The notes under the pieces were generated by a model, which saw nothing but the letters and a program-made list of their open reading frames with translations, had not been told where the DNA came from and searched no databases. A DNA stretch of 13,319 nt from Sphingobacteriaceae bacterium (lineage in GTDB: Bacteria > Bacteroidota > Bacteroidia > B-17B0 > Aurantibacillaceae), in assembly GCA_016715905.1 (NCBI GenBank), contig JADJXI010000014.1, positions 1 to 13,319 on the forward strand, given 5' to 3'. How positions within the stretch are numbered: position 1 is the first letter of the stretch; each line of letters begins with the position of its first letter. Below are positions 6,740 through 12,528 of this stretch, piece after piece. The position numbers and the translations under genes are program-made.

Positions 6740-7130
6740 AATCCTATCCCCCGCCTCCTAAAATAATTTCATTATATTGTTTTTTTCCTGTACTAAAAAT
6801 TTCCTTCAACTCGACATTAAATAAATTGCGTTAAATGTTTCCGCACCTTAAAATAATTTCGCCTGCCCGCCTTTGGAGGGTTAAAAAACTGAATGGAATT
6901 GAGGACTGGAAGAAAAATCTGTTTGACGACAATGCTGATTTTATGAAGCATCGGAGGAGTTATTTTTCTTCCCGAAATGAAATGAAGTTTTAGAAATTAT
7001 TTTTAAGTGCATGTTCTTTTGCTACTTTTCTCGCGCCAAGAAAAGTAGGGAATACAATCTTAGCAATTTTTTTTAAAGTCTTGAACTTTTGTTTCTTTTC
7101 TTTTAAGAGAAAAGAAAATTAATAATTTAT
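6740..7130 (+). repeat. Composite repeat module D
   Basis: AT-rich motifs occur near 6750, 6786, 6812 and 6846; the last is interrupted after AATTTCG by a GC-rich unit, CCTGCCCGCCTTTGGAGGG (6862-6880). Then come the CTGTTTGA hairpin (6908-6972), a conserved CCCGAAATGAAATGAAG spacer, the hairpin CTACTTTTCT (7022-7031) with AGAAAAGTAG (7039-7048), and a second hairpin TTTCTTTTCT (7092-7101) with AGAAAAGAAA (7108-7117). A GC-rich unit at 7138-7168 then leads into the third barrel gene. No gene is seen between 6469 and 7185. Confidence 0.75.
6908..6972 (+). repeat. CTGTTTGA hairpin element, copy D
   Basis: Outer arm GGAAGAAAAAT (6908-6918) pairs along 11 bases with ATTTTTCTTCC (6962-6972). The internal loop CTGTTTGA (6919-6926) faces GAGTT (6957-6961). 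The inner arm is weaker, with ATGCT facing AGCAT. Confidence 0.85.
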
Positions 7131-7185
7131 TTTAAACCTGCTCCGTCTTGCAGTGGCCTGTCCTGCTTTATTCGTTCTTGCTTAT

Positions 7186-7770
7186 ATGATTACCTTAAAT
7201 AAATATTTATTATTTTTTTTCATTATCTCATTTTTAACTGAAACTAAATCTCAGGTACAAGATTCAGTTATGCCAATTTCAGCTGAACAGCACTGGTTTG
7301 TTTCTTTAAATGCCGGCATGAAGATGTCGGGTATAAAAGATGAAGATTTCGTAAGTTCAAACTATTCCCCGCTATTTAATTTTACAGCTGGAAAATGGCT
7401 CTCGCCTCTTTTCGCACTCCAAATAGGCTACAAAGGATTTTATTTTTATTCCATTAGTGATGATCTAAAGCATCATTATGATTACTTATACGCTGAAGCT
7501 GCTCTTAATTTGAATAACGCTTTAGATCCTGAAAGATCAAATAGAGATTGGAGTTTACTTTTACACACAGGCGTGGGTTATTTTTATAACCATTCATACG
7601 GCAAACCAAACACTTGTGTGAATATTGGCTTTCAAAATACATATCAAATAGCTAATCAATTCCAAGCATCACTTGATGTTTCTTCGATTATTGGCTGGGA
7701 TATCTACCAGGGTGACGCTGATATTTTACCGGGAATAACACTTGGTGTTACTTACTCTTTCACTTTCTAA
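7186..7770 (+). CDS. Outer-membrane beta-barrel protein, paralog 3
   Basis: From ATG 7186 the product is 194 residues, exactly the length of paralog 2. A GTG 33 bases upstream (7153) would add residues encoded by a GC-rich repeat before the signal peptide and is rejected. The signal peptide is MITLNKYLLFFFIISFLT, followed by the shared mature barrel. Differences from paralog 2 are few (for example KMSGIKDEDFVSSN against QMSGYKSEDFISSN) and cluster near the N-terminus. The C-terminus GVTYSFTF ends in Phe, the expected signature of an outer-membrane barrel, so this is probably the best-preserved copy. The gene's stop overlaps the first base of a dehydrogenase remnant, showing a rearrangement directly at its 3' end. 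Confidence 0.85.
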   Translation: MITLNKYLLFFFIISFLTETKSQVQDSVMPISAEQHWFVSLNAGMKMSGIKDEDFVSSNYSPLFNFTAGKWLSPLFALQIGYKGFYFYSISDDLKHHYDYLYAEAALNLNNALDPERSNRDWSLLLHTGVGYFYNHSYGKPNTCVNIGFQNTYQIANQFQASLDVSSIIGWDIYQGDADILPGITLGVTYSFTF

Positions 7771-7927
7771 ACTCACAGCTGAACAAAAAGGCAGAATATA
7801 CAAATGCACCTCTCTTAAATCCCCCACAAGTACTAGTTCAGTCGCAGAAACAGTTCTCTTTTTACTCTCCGCCAAATCTGGCTCAATAACCGGCCATAAC
7901 ATCTTTGTTGATTCAGGTACAATATGA
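7769..7927 (+). pseudogene. Short-chain dehydrogenase/reductase (SDR), C-terminal remnant
   Basis: Following KLTAEQKGRIYKCTSL the frame reads SPTSTSSVAETVLFLLS, then SGSITGHNIFVDSGTI and stops at 7925-7927. This is the conserved C-terminal end of SDR enzymes such as 3-oxoacyl-ACP reductases (V-A-x-x-V-L-F-L-x-S ... I-T-G-x-x-x-x-V-D-x-G). The Rossmann cofactor site (TGxxxGxG) and the Tyr-x-x-x-Lys catalytic pair are absent, since the remnant begins right at the barrel stop codon. It is non-functional, and a useful marker of a deletion or insertion boundary. Confidence 0.75.
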
Positions 7928-7987
7928 TTAGAAATAATTAATAAAGTTTTTCAACCGGCTTAAGAAAAACTGGCTTTTCCCTCTCAA

Positions 7988-8401
7988 CTATTTCCTCTTT
8001 ACCCCAATAATCCTTTCTTCCACAATAAGTTTATACGTATCATCATCCTCATTGGCGCTTTTAGCACCAACAATTGTACTAAGCTTGTTCTCAATCTTTT
8101 CAATTATATTTATCAAATCCTTCTTACTCATGTTTTTATAATCAGTATTCTTCAGCGCATCATATGCCTTATCCAGCTCCTCGGATAGCTTCTGTGCTCT
8201 AATGGTTCTTTTTATTTTTTGCTCAATAATAAACTGCTCCTCAATAACCTTAGAAACCTCTTCTATCTTCTCCTTTAGCTCCTTTCCCCATTTAATAAGC
8301 GTTGGCTTGCTAATATTCACTCGTTTTGCTATTTCATCAAAGGATCTGCCCTCAGCCCTTAACTCTATAAACATTTGCTGTTTATCAACTGTTGCTGCCA
8401 T
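7988..8401 (-). CDS. Helix-turn-helix protein with coiled-coil tail
   Basis: A 137-residue protein starting MAATVDKQQMFIELRAEG. Residues about 8-45 form a helix-turn-helix (GRSFDEIAKRVNISKPTLIK), like those of phage small terminase subunits and transposase N-termini. Residues 40-120 are a long charged helix (KELKEKIEEVSKVIEEQFII onward), likely a coiled coil. The C-terminal KLIVEERIIGVKRK could be a beta-hairpin. The ATG at 8401 is chosen because GAGGTG (8413-8408) lies six bases upstream; a GTG nine bases earlier is not needed. It is probably a DNA-binding protein that oligomerises. There is no neighbouring terminase or transposase to decide the role. It is the only complete minus-strand gene in the window. 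Confidence 0.75.
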   Translation of the reverse strand: MAATVDKQQMFIELRAEGRSFDEIAKRVNISKPTLIKWGKELKEKIEEVSKVIEEQFIIEQKIKRTIRAQKLSEELDKAYDALKNTDYKNMSKKDLINIIEKIENKLSTIVGAKSANEDDDTYKLIVEERIIGVKRK

Positions 8402-8407
8402 ATTTAA

Positions 8408-8413
8408 CACCTC
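8408..8413 (-). promoter_or_regulatory. Ribosome binding site of the HTH gene
   Basis: GAGGTG on the minus strand, six bases before ATG 8401. It fixes the start of that gene. Confidence 0.6.
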
Positions 8414-8907
8414 ATAATTTACTTTATCTAATATACATAACTTATTGTATTAAAACAATATAACATCGCAGTTTTTTAGGATATTTCATCAAAAATGGTA
8501 AACTTTTAGTAAAGTTTTAGTAAAAATCCATGATGTCATTTATAATTGCGGTGAAACAGCGGAGACCAGTTTTCCCATCTCATGAGCTTCAAAAGACTTA
8601 GCACTTCTAAACACATAAGATTTCTCTCTCCGTTCGAAATGACAAGCCTCCAATGTCATCTCGAATCCCTCTTCAGAGGGTGAGAGATCTTACGACAGTT
8701 GTTTAGATCCTTCACTGCGTTCAGGATGGCGAGGGAAAAGATTTTTGCCGTTAAATTGAAGCAGTGATGAAATCATACATTCATTGATTAAATAGAGTCG
8801 AATTATTAAGTTTAGGTAGATTATAATTTACTGCATTCCCAAAAGTGCAATAATTAAAAATATCACTTTAATTGTCGGTATGTTTTTAAACTAAAATAAT
8901 ACAGAAA
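8414..8907. repeat. Intergenic stretch with dispersed repeat (TTCGAAATGACA type)
   Basis: No gene is visible. A direct repeat, TTTTAGTAAAGTTTTAGTAA, lies at about 8504-8524. Bases about 8616-8735 belong to a dispersed repeat that recurs at 10991-11115: GATTTCTCTC, CGTTCGAAATGACAA, GTCATCTCGAATC, a short CCCTCTTCAGAGGG palindrome, GAGAGATCTT and CACTGCGTTCAGGATG. The remaining 8740-8907 is AT-rich and holds the presumed promoter of the hicBA pair, but no convincing -35/-10 pair could be assigned. Confidence 0.65.
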
Positions 8908-9180
8908 ATGAAAACAAAATTTATACTTACAGCATACATAAATCACATGATATCTTCAGCTGTATATGATAAACTGGAAGATGGCAGTTTCTCAGGCATT
9001 ATTCCGGCATGCAAAGGCGTAATTGCCTTCAGTGATTCGCTGCAGGAGTGTCAGAATGAATTACGTTCAACACTTGAGGAATGGATAGTTTTGGGGCTTA
9101 AACTAGGGCACCAATTACCTGTATTAGACAATATTAATCTAAATGAAAAACCAATATATGGTTCAATGGGCACCATGTAA
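8908..9180 (+). CDS. hicB: HicB-family antitoxin
   Basis: A 90-residue protein with the partially degraded RNase-H-like HicB fold: ISSAVYDKLEDGSFSGIIPA, CKGVIAFSDSLQECQNEL, then an amphipathic helix RSTLEEWIVLGLKLG and the typical LPVLD end. HicB binds and neutralises HicA. Here it is the upstream gene, the order found in many non-enterobacterial hic loci (E. coli has hicA first). It has no C-terminal DNA-binding domain, so autoregulation, if any, may require the complex. Its end overlaps the hicA start by 38 bases, indicating one transcript. Confidence 0.85.
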   Translation: MKTKFILTAYINHMISSAVYDKLEDGSFSGIIPACKGVIAFSDSLQECQNELRSTLEEWIVLGLKLGHQLPVLDNINLNEKPIYGSMGTM

Positions 9181-9388
9181 AAGAAGAGATTTTATTAAAC
9201 GACTAAGAAAATTGGGATTTGATGGTCCTTATTCAGGCACACGTCATCAATTTATGATTTATAAAAACCACCGGATGGCAATTCCCTCCAATAAAGAATA
9301 TTCCATTCCACAGTTGAGAATGATGATTTCAGAAGTAGAGCGAATCATTGCCCGGAAAATAATATTGGATGAATGGAACTCGTTATAA
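9143..9388 (+). CDS. hicA: HicA-family mRNA interferase toxin
   Basis: An 81-residue double-stranded-RNA-binding-like toxin: KRRDFIKRLRKLGFDGPYSG, then TRHQFMIYKNHRMAIPSN with the likely catalytic His35, then YSIPQLRMMISEV. Members cleave mRNA and halt translation until HicB neutralises them. The ATG at 9143 is the longest choice; ATG 9158 (MVQWAPCKRRDF) gives the N-terminus more typical of the family and shortens the overlap with hicB to 23 bases. Either is possible. Confidence 0.85.
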   Translation: MKNQYMVQWAPCKRRDFIKRLRKLGFDGPYSGTRHQFMIYKNHRMAIPSNKEYSIPQLRMMISEVERIIARKIILDEWNSL

Positions 9389-9469
9389 TTTTAGCTCTCA
9401 TAATTATAGATGATTTTGTAAAAACTGCGTCAACCCCTCGTTGTCTGAAGCAATAATGAAACAAAAATC

Positions 9470-9850
9470 TGCTTGCTCCACCTGCCCGCCTATGGCGGGG
9501 TTAAAAAGAATGAATGAATGAATGGCGCATTAAGCAAGAAATTTTTTACTTTTTTTGCACCTTAAAATAATTTCGCCTGCCCGCCTTTGGAGGGTTAAAT
9601 AACTGAATGTAATGGAGGAATAGAAGAAAAATTTGTCTGAGCGTAGCGAGTTATTTTTCTTCCCGAAATGAAATGAAGTTTTAGAAATTATTTTTCACTT
9701 GTCCGCCTCAGGCGGAGTGCATGCTTCTTTTGGTTCTTTTCTGGAGTTTATCCCGACCTGTCCCGGTTCATGGGATGAAAATCGGGGCTAAGAAAAGAAT
9801 AGGCTTATTCTATCAAGCCTGCCCGTCCTCTGGCGGGAGAAAAGTACAGA
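9470..9850 (+). repeat. Composite repeat module E
   Basis: A half hairpin (AAAAATCTGCTTG near 9463-9475) is followed by a GC-rich palindrome CCCGCCTATGGCGGG (9485-9499), GAATGAATGAATGAATGG (9509-9526), GCGCATTAAGC (9525-9535), an AT-rich motif interrupted by CCTGCCCGCCTTTGGAGGG (9576-9594), the CTGTTTGA-type hairpin (9623-9662) and a TTCTTTTCT (9734-9742) / AGAAAAGAA (9791-9799) hairpin. The loop of the latter has been replaced by about 48 bases containing TCCCG/CGGGA palindromes; the same loop insert recurs at 12430-12475. An open frame at 9721-9996 crosses these repeats and is not considered a gene. Confidence 0.7.
9623..9662 (+). repeat. CTGTTTGA hairpin element, copy E (short)
   Basis: Outer arm GAAGAAAAAT (9623-9632) pairs with ATTTTTCTTC (9653-9662). 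The loop strand is TTGTCTGA, a two-base variant of CTGTTTGA, and GAGTT is kept. The inner arm is reduced to GCG-TA-GC. The shortest member of the family. Confidence 0.75.
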
Positions 9851-9867
9851 AGAATAATTTTGCAGCA

Positions 9868-9996
9868 CATGTTTCTTGTTTTTACCCTGCACGCTGGACA
9901 GACGATTGGCTTCTGTGGAGTAAGCAGCTCCTACTTCAAAATGCAGAAAATGTCGTCAAACGAATACAAGTAGCTGCTAGTAATAATAAAGGATGA
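9868..9996 (+). other. Repeated coding fragment, second long copy
   Basis: In frame from CAT 9868 it reads HVSCFYPARWTDDWLLWSKQ, then LLLQNAENVVKRIQVAASNNKG and a stop. It is about 125 bp of direct repeat with 1620-1745, including the upstream AAAGTACAGAAGAATAATTTTG. The differences between copies are largely conservative (C/S, K/E, N/Y) and the frame is kept. Parent gene not recognised. Confidence 0.5.
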
Positions 9997-10069
9997 ACAT
10001 ACCGCGCCGCAAGCGAGTCTGTCTACTTAATTTATAATTCAGCATTCATCACTCAAAACTAAATCTTAG

Positions 10070-10400
10070 TTTCCGCACCTTAAAATAATTTCGCCAAAGC
10101 ATTTTATTTAATGACCTCAAATAAATTCCATTTAATCTCTTTCGCTCCTCAAAAGAATTACGTAAAAAATTTATTCGAATTGAAGCGATAAAAAGAAATT
10201 CTGTTTGAAGTTCCCGACTAACGGGAACGAGTTTATTTCTTTTAGCTGAAAGCAGAAGAAATTTAGCAATTCTTTTGCAGAGCATGTTCTTTTGTAACTT
10301 TTCTTGCGCCAAGAAAAGTTAGTATTAATAATTTTAGAAATTCTTTTGCACCTGTCCGCCTCAGGCGGTGTGCATGCTTCTGCCGCCTGTCCCGCCAAAG
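10070..10400 (+). repeat. Composite repeat module F
   Basis: AT-rich motifs lie at 10077-10095, 10122-10140 and 10146-10165, then comes the CTGTTTGA hairpin (10191-10243), the hairpin TAACTTTTCTTG (10295-10306) pairing over 12 bases with CAAGAAAAGTTA (10310-10321), and a GC-rich palindrome CCGCCTCAGGCGG (10354-10366). Three minus-strand open frames over 10049-10944 read through these repeats and have no family resemblance. Confidence 0.75.
10191..10243 (+). repeat. CTGTTTGA hairpin element, copy F
   Basis: Outer arm AAAAGAAAT (10191-10199) with ATTTCTTTT (10235-10243); inner arm GTTCCCG (10210-10216) with CGGGAAC (10222-10228); loop CTGTTTGA (10201-10208) facing GAGTTT. Both arms are perfect, making this one of the best-formed copies. 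Confidence 0.85.
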
Positions 10401-10519
10401 TCGGTGGCCTGCCCCGCCCTTTCACAAAATGGATTGAAAAATTAGACTGATCTGAAAACCAAAAGATTTCTCTCTTCGTTCGAAATGACATGGTTAAATT
10501 AAAATTGTGTTTAAATATT

Positions 10520-10860
10520 TTAATAGGGCCTTAAATATTTTGCGTCAAAAAGAATGATGAGCTAGGCGTCAGGTGGAAATTTCTGTTTGAAGTCCCGATA
10601 TACATAGTTTATACAAAACGAATCGGGACAAGTTTAATTTCCATAGCTTAGCGAATGAATTCTTTAGTAAAATTTTTACTGCCTTGAACTTTTGTTTCTT
10701 TTCTTTTAAGAGAAAAGAAAATTAATAATTTATTTTGAACCTGCCCGCCTCTGGCGGGGTCTTGATCTTTGGGGGATCCTGTCCCGATGATTATCGGGAT
10801 TTCTATTAAGAGAAAAGTACAAATAAAAGACTTTTGCAGAGCATGTTCTGGCACCAGTCC
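10520..10860 (+). repeat. Composite repeat module G
   Basis: An AT-rich motif, CCTTAAATATTTTGCGTC (10529-10546), precedes the hairpin (10575-10642) and the TTTCTTTTCT (10695-10704) / AGAAAAGAAA (10711-10720) hairpin. A further CTTGATCTTT unit carries two GC-rich inserts: CCCGCCTCTGGCGGG (10744-10758) and GTCCCGATGATTATCGGGAT (10791-10810). Bases 10573-10722 are nearly identical to module C (3381-3530). Confidence 0.75.
10575..10642 (+). repeat. CTGTTTGA hairpin element, copy G
   Basis: GGAAATT (10575-10581) with AATTTCC (10636-10642); GTCCCGAT (10592-10599) with ATCGGGAC (10622-10629); CTGTTTGA at 10583-10590. Same arm type as copy C but with a different terminal loop. Confidence 0.85.
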
Positions 10861-10938
10861 CGACGAAATCCGGTGGCCTGCCGCGGATATATTTCGGAGT
10901 ATAAAATATTTAGTAAAAGATAGAAGAAATAATGTACA

Positions 10939-11142
10939 TGTCATTCCGAGTTCCGGATTAAATCTGGACGAGGAATCTAAAAAAAAAAAGATAAGATTTC
11001 TCTCTTCGCTCGAAATGACAAGAAGACTATGTCATCTCGAATCCCCTCTTCAAAGGGGTGAGAGATCTTTGACAGTTGTTGAGATCCTTCACCGCGTTCA
11101 GGATGACGAGGCGAAAGATTTCTCTCTTCGTTCGAAATGACA
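10939..11142. repeat. Dispersed GTCATTCCGAG / TTCGAAATGACA repeat
   Basis: It starts GTCATTCCGAGTTCCGGATT and runs through CGAGGAATCT, GATTTCTCTCTTCGCTCGA, AATGACAAG, GTCATCTCGAATC, CCTCTTCAAAGGGGTGAGAG and CGTTCAGGATGACGAG to a second TTCGTTCGAAATGACA. Its ends TGTCATTCCGA and TTCGAAATGACA are near-complementary. Shorter relatives are at 8616-8735 and 10463-10490, and a piece at 1-30. I recognise this type of sequence as common in Bacteroidota intergenic DNA. Confidence 0.7.
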
Positions 11143-11272
11143 AGGCACTGCCCTTAAATAAATCGCGCTCGGCCGCCAAAGCGGAAGTATCCTCCCCCTA
11201 TCACCTTTTTGATTAATAAGATTTACAAATTATATTTACGGCTATAATAGTAGTCAAAATAAACAAGATTAC

Positions 11273-11518
11273 ATGAAAGAAGAGATGATTAAATTTACCC
11301 GAATAGAAGTAAATCCGGCTATACTTACCGGCAAACCGATAATTCGCGGAACAAGGATTCCAGTTGAGCTGATAATAAAATTGGTAGCACAACGCCGCAC
11401 AGATGAACAAATCATTCAAGAATATCCGATGCTGAAAAAAGAAGATATTAAGGAAGCGCTTTTATATGTTGAAAAACTTGTGAAAGATGAGGAAGTTTAT
11501 CCAATACTCGGACATTAA
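11273..11518 (+). CDS. DUF433 protein (probable antitoxin)
   Basis: An 81-residue protein with the DUF433 core: RIEVNPAILTGKPIIRGTRI, PVELIIKLVAQRRTDEQII, EYPMLKKEDIKEALLYVEK. The fold is a small helix-turn-helix-like domain, usually paired with a DUF5615/PIN-like toxin as here. It likely binds the toxin and probably its own promoter. The start at 11273 has no clear ribosome site; ATG 11285 (MIKFTRIEV) is an equally good candidate. Its TAA (11516-11518) overlaps the next ATG by one base, so the two are coupled. A TATAAT at 11243-11248 lies 25 bases upstream, without a well-spaced -35 box. Confidence 0.85.
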   Translation: MKEEMIKFTRIEVNPAILTGKPIIRGTRIPVELIIKLVAQRRTDEQIIQEYPMLKKEDIKEALLYVEKLVKDEEVYPILGH

Positions 11519-11883
11519 TGAAATTTCTTGTAGATGAGAATGTAGGCTTTACTGTAATTAAGTATCTGCGTGATAAAGGCTTCGATGTAAAATCCATAAC
11601 TGAACTCTTCCCTTCCCGGGATGACGTATTTATTATAAAAACTGCTTATAAGGAAGAACGAATAATTATTACTAACGATAAAGATTTTGGTTATCTGATC
11701 TTTAAAACTGAGCTTCCGCCGCCTGCAATTATCCTTTTTCGCTTTTCAGAAGAAGTGCCAGCTGAAAAGATTAACGCAATTAATGCAATACTAAACATGC
11801 CGGAAGAAAAGATTCTGAATCATTTTATTGTTGCAAGTGAAAATAAAATTCGTATCCGTCCTTTACAAAAATTAAACTCATAA
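11518..11883 (+). CDS. DUF5615 PIN-like protein (probable toxin nuclease)
   Basis: A 121-residue PIN-like protein. MKFLVDENVG holds the first acidic residues (Asp6, Glu7), and IIITNDKDFGYL has Asp54 and Asp56 in the position where PIN domains place metal-binding carboxylates. PPPAIILFRF follows as the next core strand. PIN-family toxins are typically RNases. The partner DUF433 gene directly upstream and the one-base overlap support a type II toxin-antitoxin pair. The RNA target is unknown, and members of this family are less well characterised than VapC. Confidence 0.85.
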   Translation: MKFLVDENVGFTVIKYLRDKGFDVKSITELFPSRDDVFIIKTAYKEERIIITNDKDFGYLIFKTELPPPAIILFRFSEEVPAEKINAINAILNMPEEKILNHFIVASENKIRIRPLQKLNS

Positions 11884-11984
11884 GGCTTAGTTTACTTTCA
11901 TTAACAAGCTTCCCATGCTTAAACGCTCAGCGTGACTCAAGGCAGCATCTTTTGGCTAGAATTTGAGCTGCGTCTACCTTTCCA

Positions 11985-12500
11985 CGGGCGTCATGGACGA
12001 TTCCATGACACTCCAATACTTAACGCCCTAAAAAATCCCTTTGCCCCGACATCAAATAAATTGCGTTAAATGTTTCCGCACCTTAAAAGAATTTCGTTAA
12101 AAAACTGAATGTAATGGAGAAAAAGAAGAAAAATCTGTTTGATCCCGCCTTGGCGGGAGAGTTATTTTTCTTCCCGAAATGAAATGAAGTTTTAGAAATT
12201 ATTTTTAAGTGCATGCTTCTTTTGTTTCTTTTCTTACGCTAAGAAAAGAATAAATTTATTCTATCAAGCCTGCCCGTCTTCCCCGGCCACGCCAAGCGTA
12301 GCGGGACGGGCTGGCGGGAGAAAAGTACAAATAAAAGCCTTTTGCAGTGCATGTTCTTTTGTAACTTTTCTTACGCCAAGAAAAGTTAGTATTAATAATT
12401 TTAGAAATTATTTTGCAGTTCACGTTCCTTAGTTTATCCCGCCCTGTCCCAGTTCATGGGATGAAAATCGGGGCCAAGAAAAGTAAGAAATAGTACCTAT
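11985..12500 (+). repeat. Composite repeat module H
   Basis: No gene is seen between 11884 and 12528. A perfect inverted repeat, GTCATGGA-CGAT-TCCATGAC (11990-12009), leads into ACTCCAATACTTAACGCCC (12010-12028), as in module A. AT-rich motifs end in AATTTCGTTAAAAAACTG, uninterrupted by the GC-rich unit found there in D and E. The CTGTTTGA hairpin (12125-12173) is followed by TTCTTTTCTTA (12226-12236) / TAAGAAAAGAA (12240-12250) and TAACTTTTCTT (12362-12372) / AAGAAAAGTTA (12378-12388). GC-rich inserts lie at 12270-12318 and 12436-12474. It ends about 30 bases from the stop of the minus-strand gene. Confidence 0.75.
12125..12173 (+). repeat. CTGTTTGA hairpin element, copy H
   Basis: GAAGAAAAAT (12125-12134) with ATTTTTCTTC (12164-12173); CTGTTTGA (12135-12142) facing GAGTT; inner arm TCCCGCC (12143-12149) with GGCGGGA (12152-12158). 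Here the inner arm has the same sequence as the free GC-rich palindromes, as if one had replaced the original inner stem. Confidence 0.85.
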
Positions 12501-12528
12501 CAATTTATCTACAGCCTGTCCGTCGTAA

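Noticed and set aside
8202..8417. 71-codon plus-strand open frame
   Set aside because: Antisense shadow of the HTH gene, which has a good ribosome site and coding pattern.
9509..9526. GAAT microsatellite (also at 123-135)
   Set aside because: It is only a four-unit run inside the repeat module and not in a coding region, so a phase-variation role is unsupported.
9721..9996. 91-codon open frame
   Set aside because: Its first half is repeat hairpin and GC-rich insert. Only the last 42 codons are a conserved repeated fragment, which is listed separately.
10049..10944. Three minus-strand open frames (10049-10312, 10171-10491, 10648-10944)
   Set aside because: They run across modules F and G, overlap each other, and look like translated repeats.
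10769..11140. 123-codon plus-strand open frame
   Set aside because: It reads through a hairpin, GC-rich inserts and the TTCGAAATGACA repeat, and shows no domain.
11243..11248. TATAAT as a promoter for the DUF433 pair
   Set aside because: The hexamer is good, but the nearest -35-like elements are 15 or 28 bases away, and Bacteroidota promoters use a different consensus. Too weak to list as a feature.
276..12388. The repeats as a CRISPR array
   Set aside because: Spacing between repeats is hundreds to thousands of bases, the arms differ between copies, and no cas gene is present.
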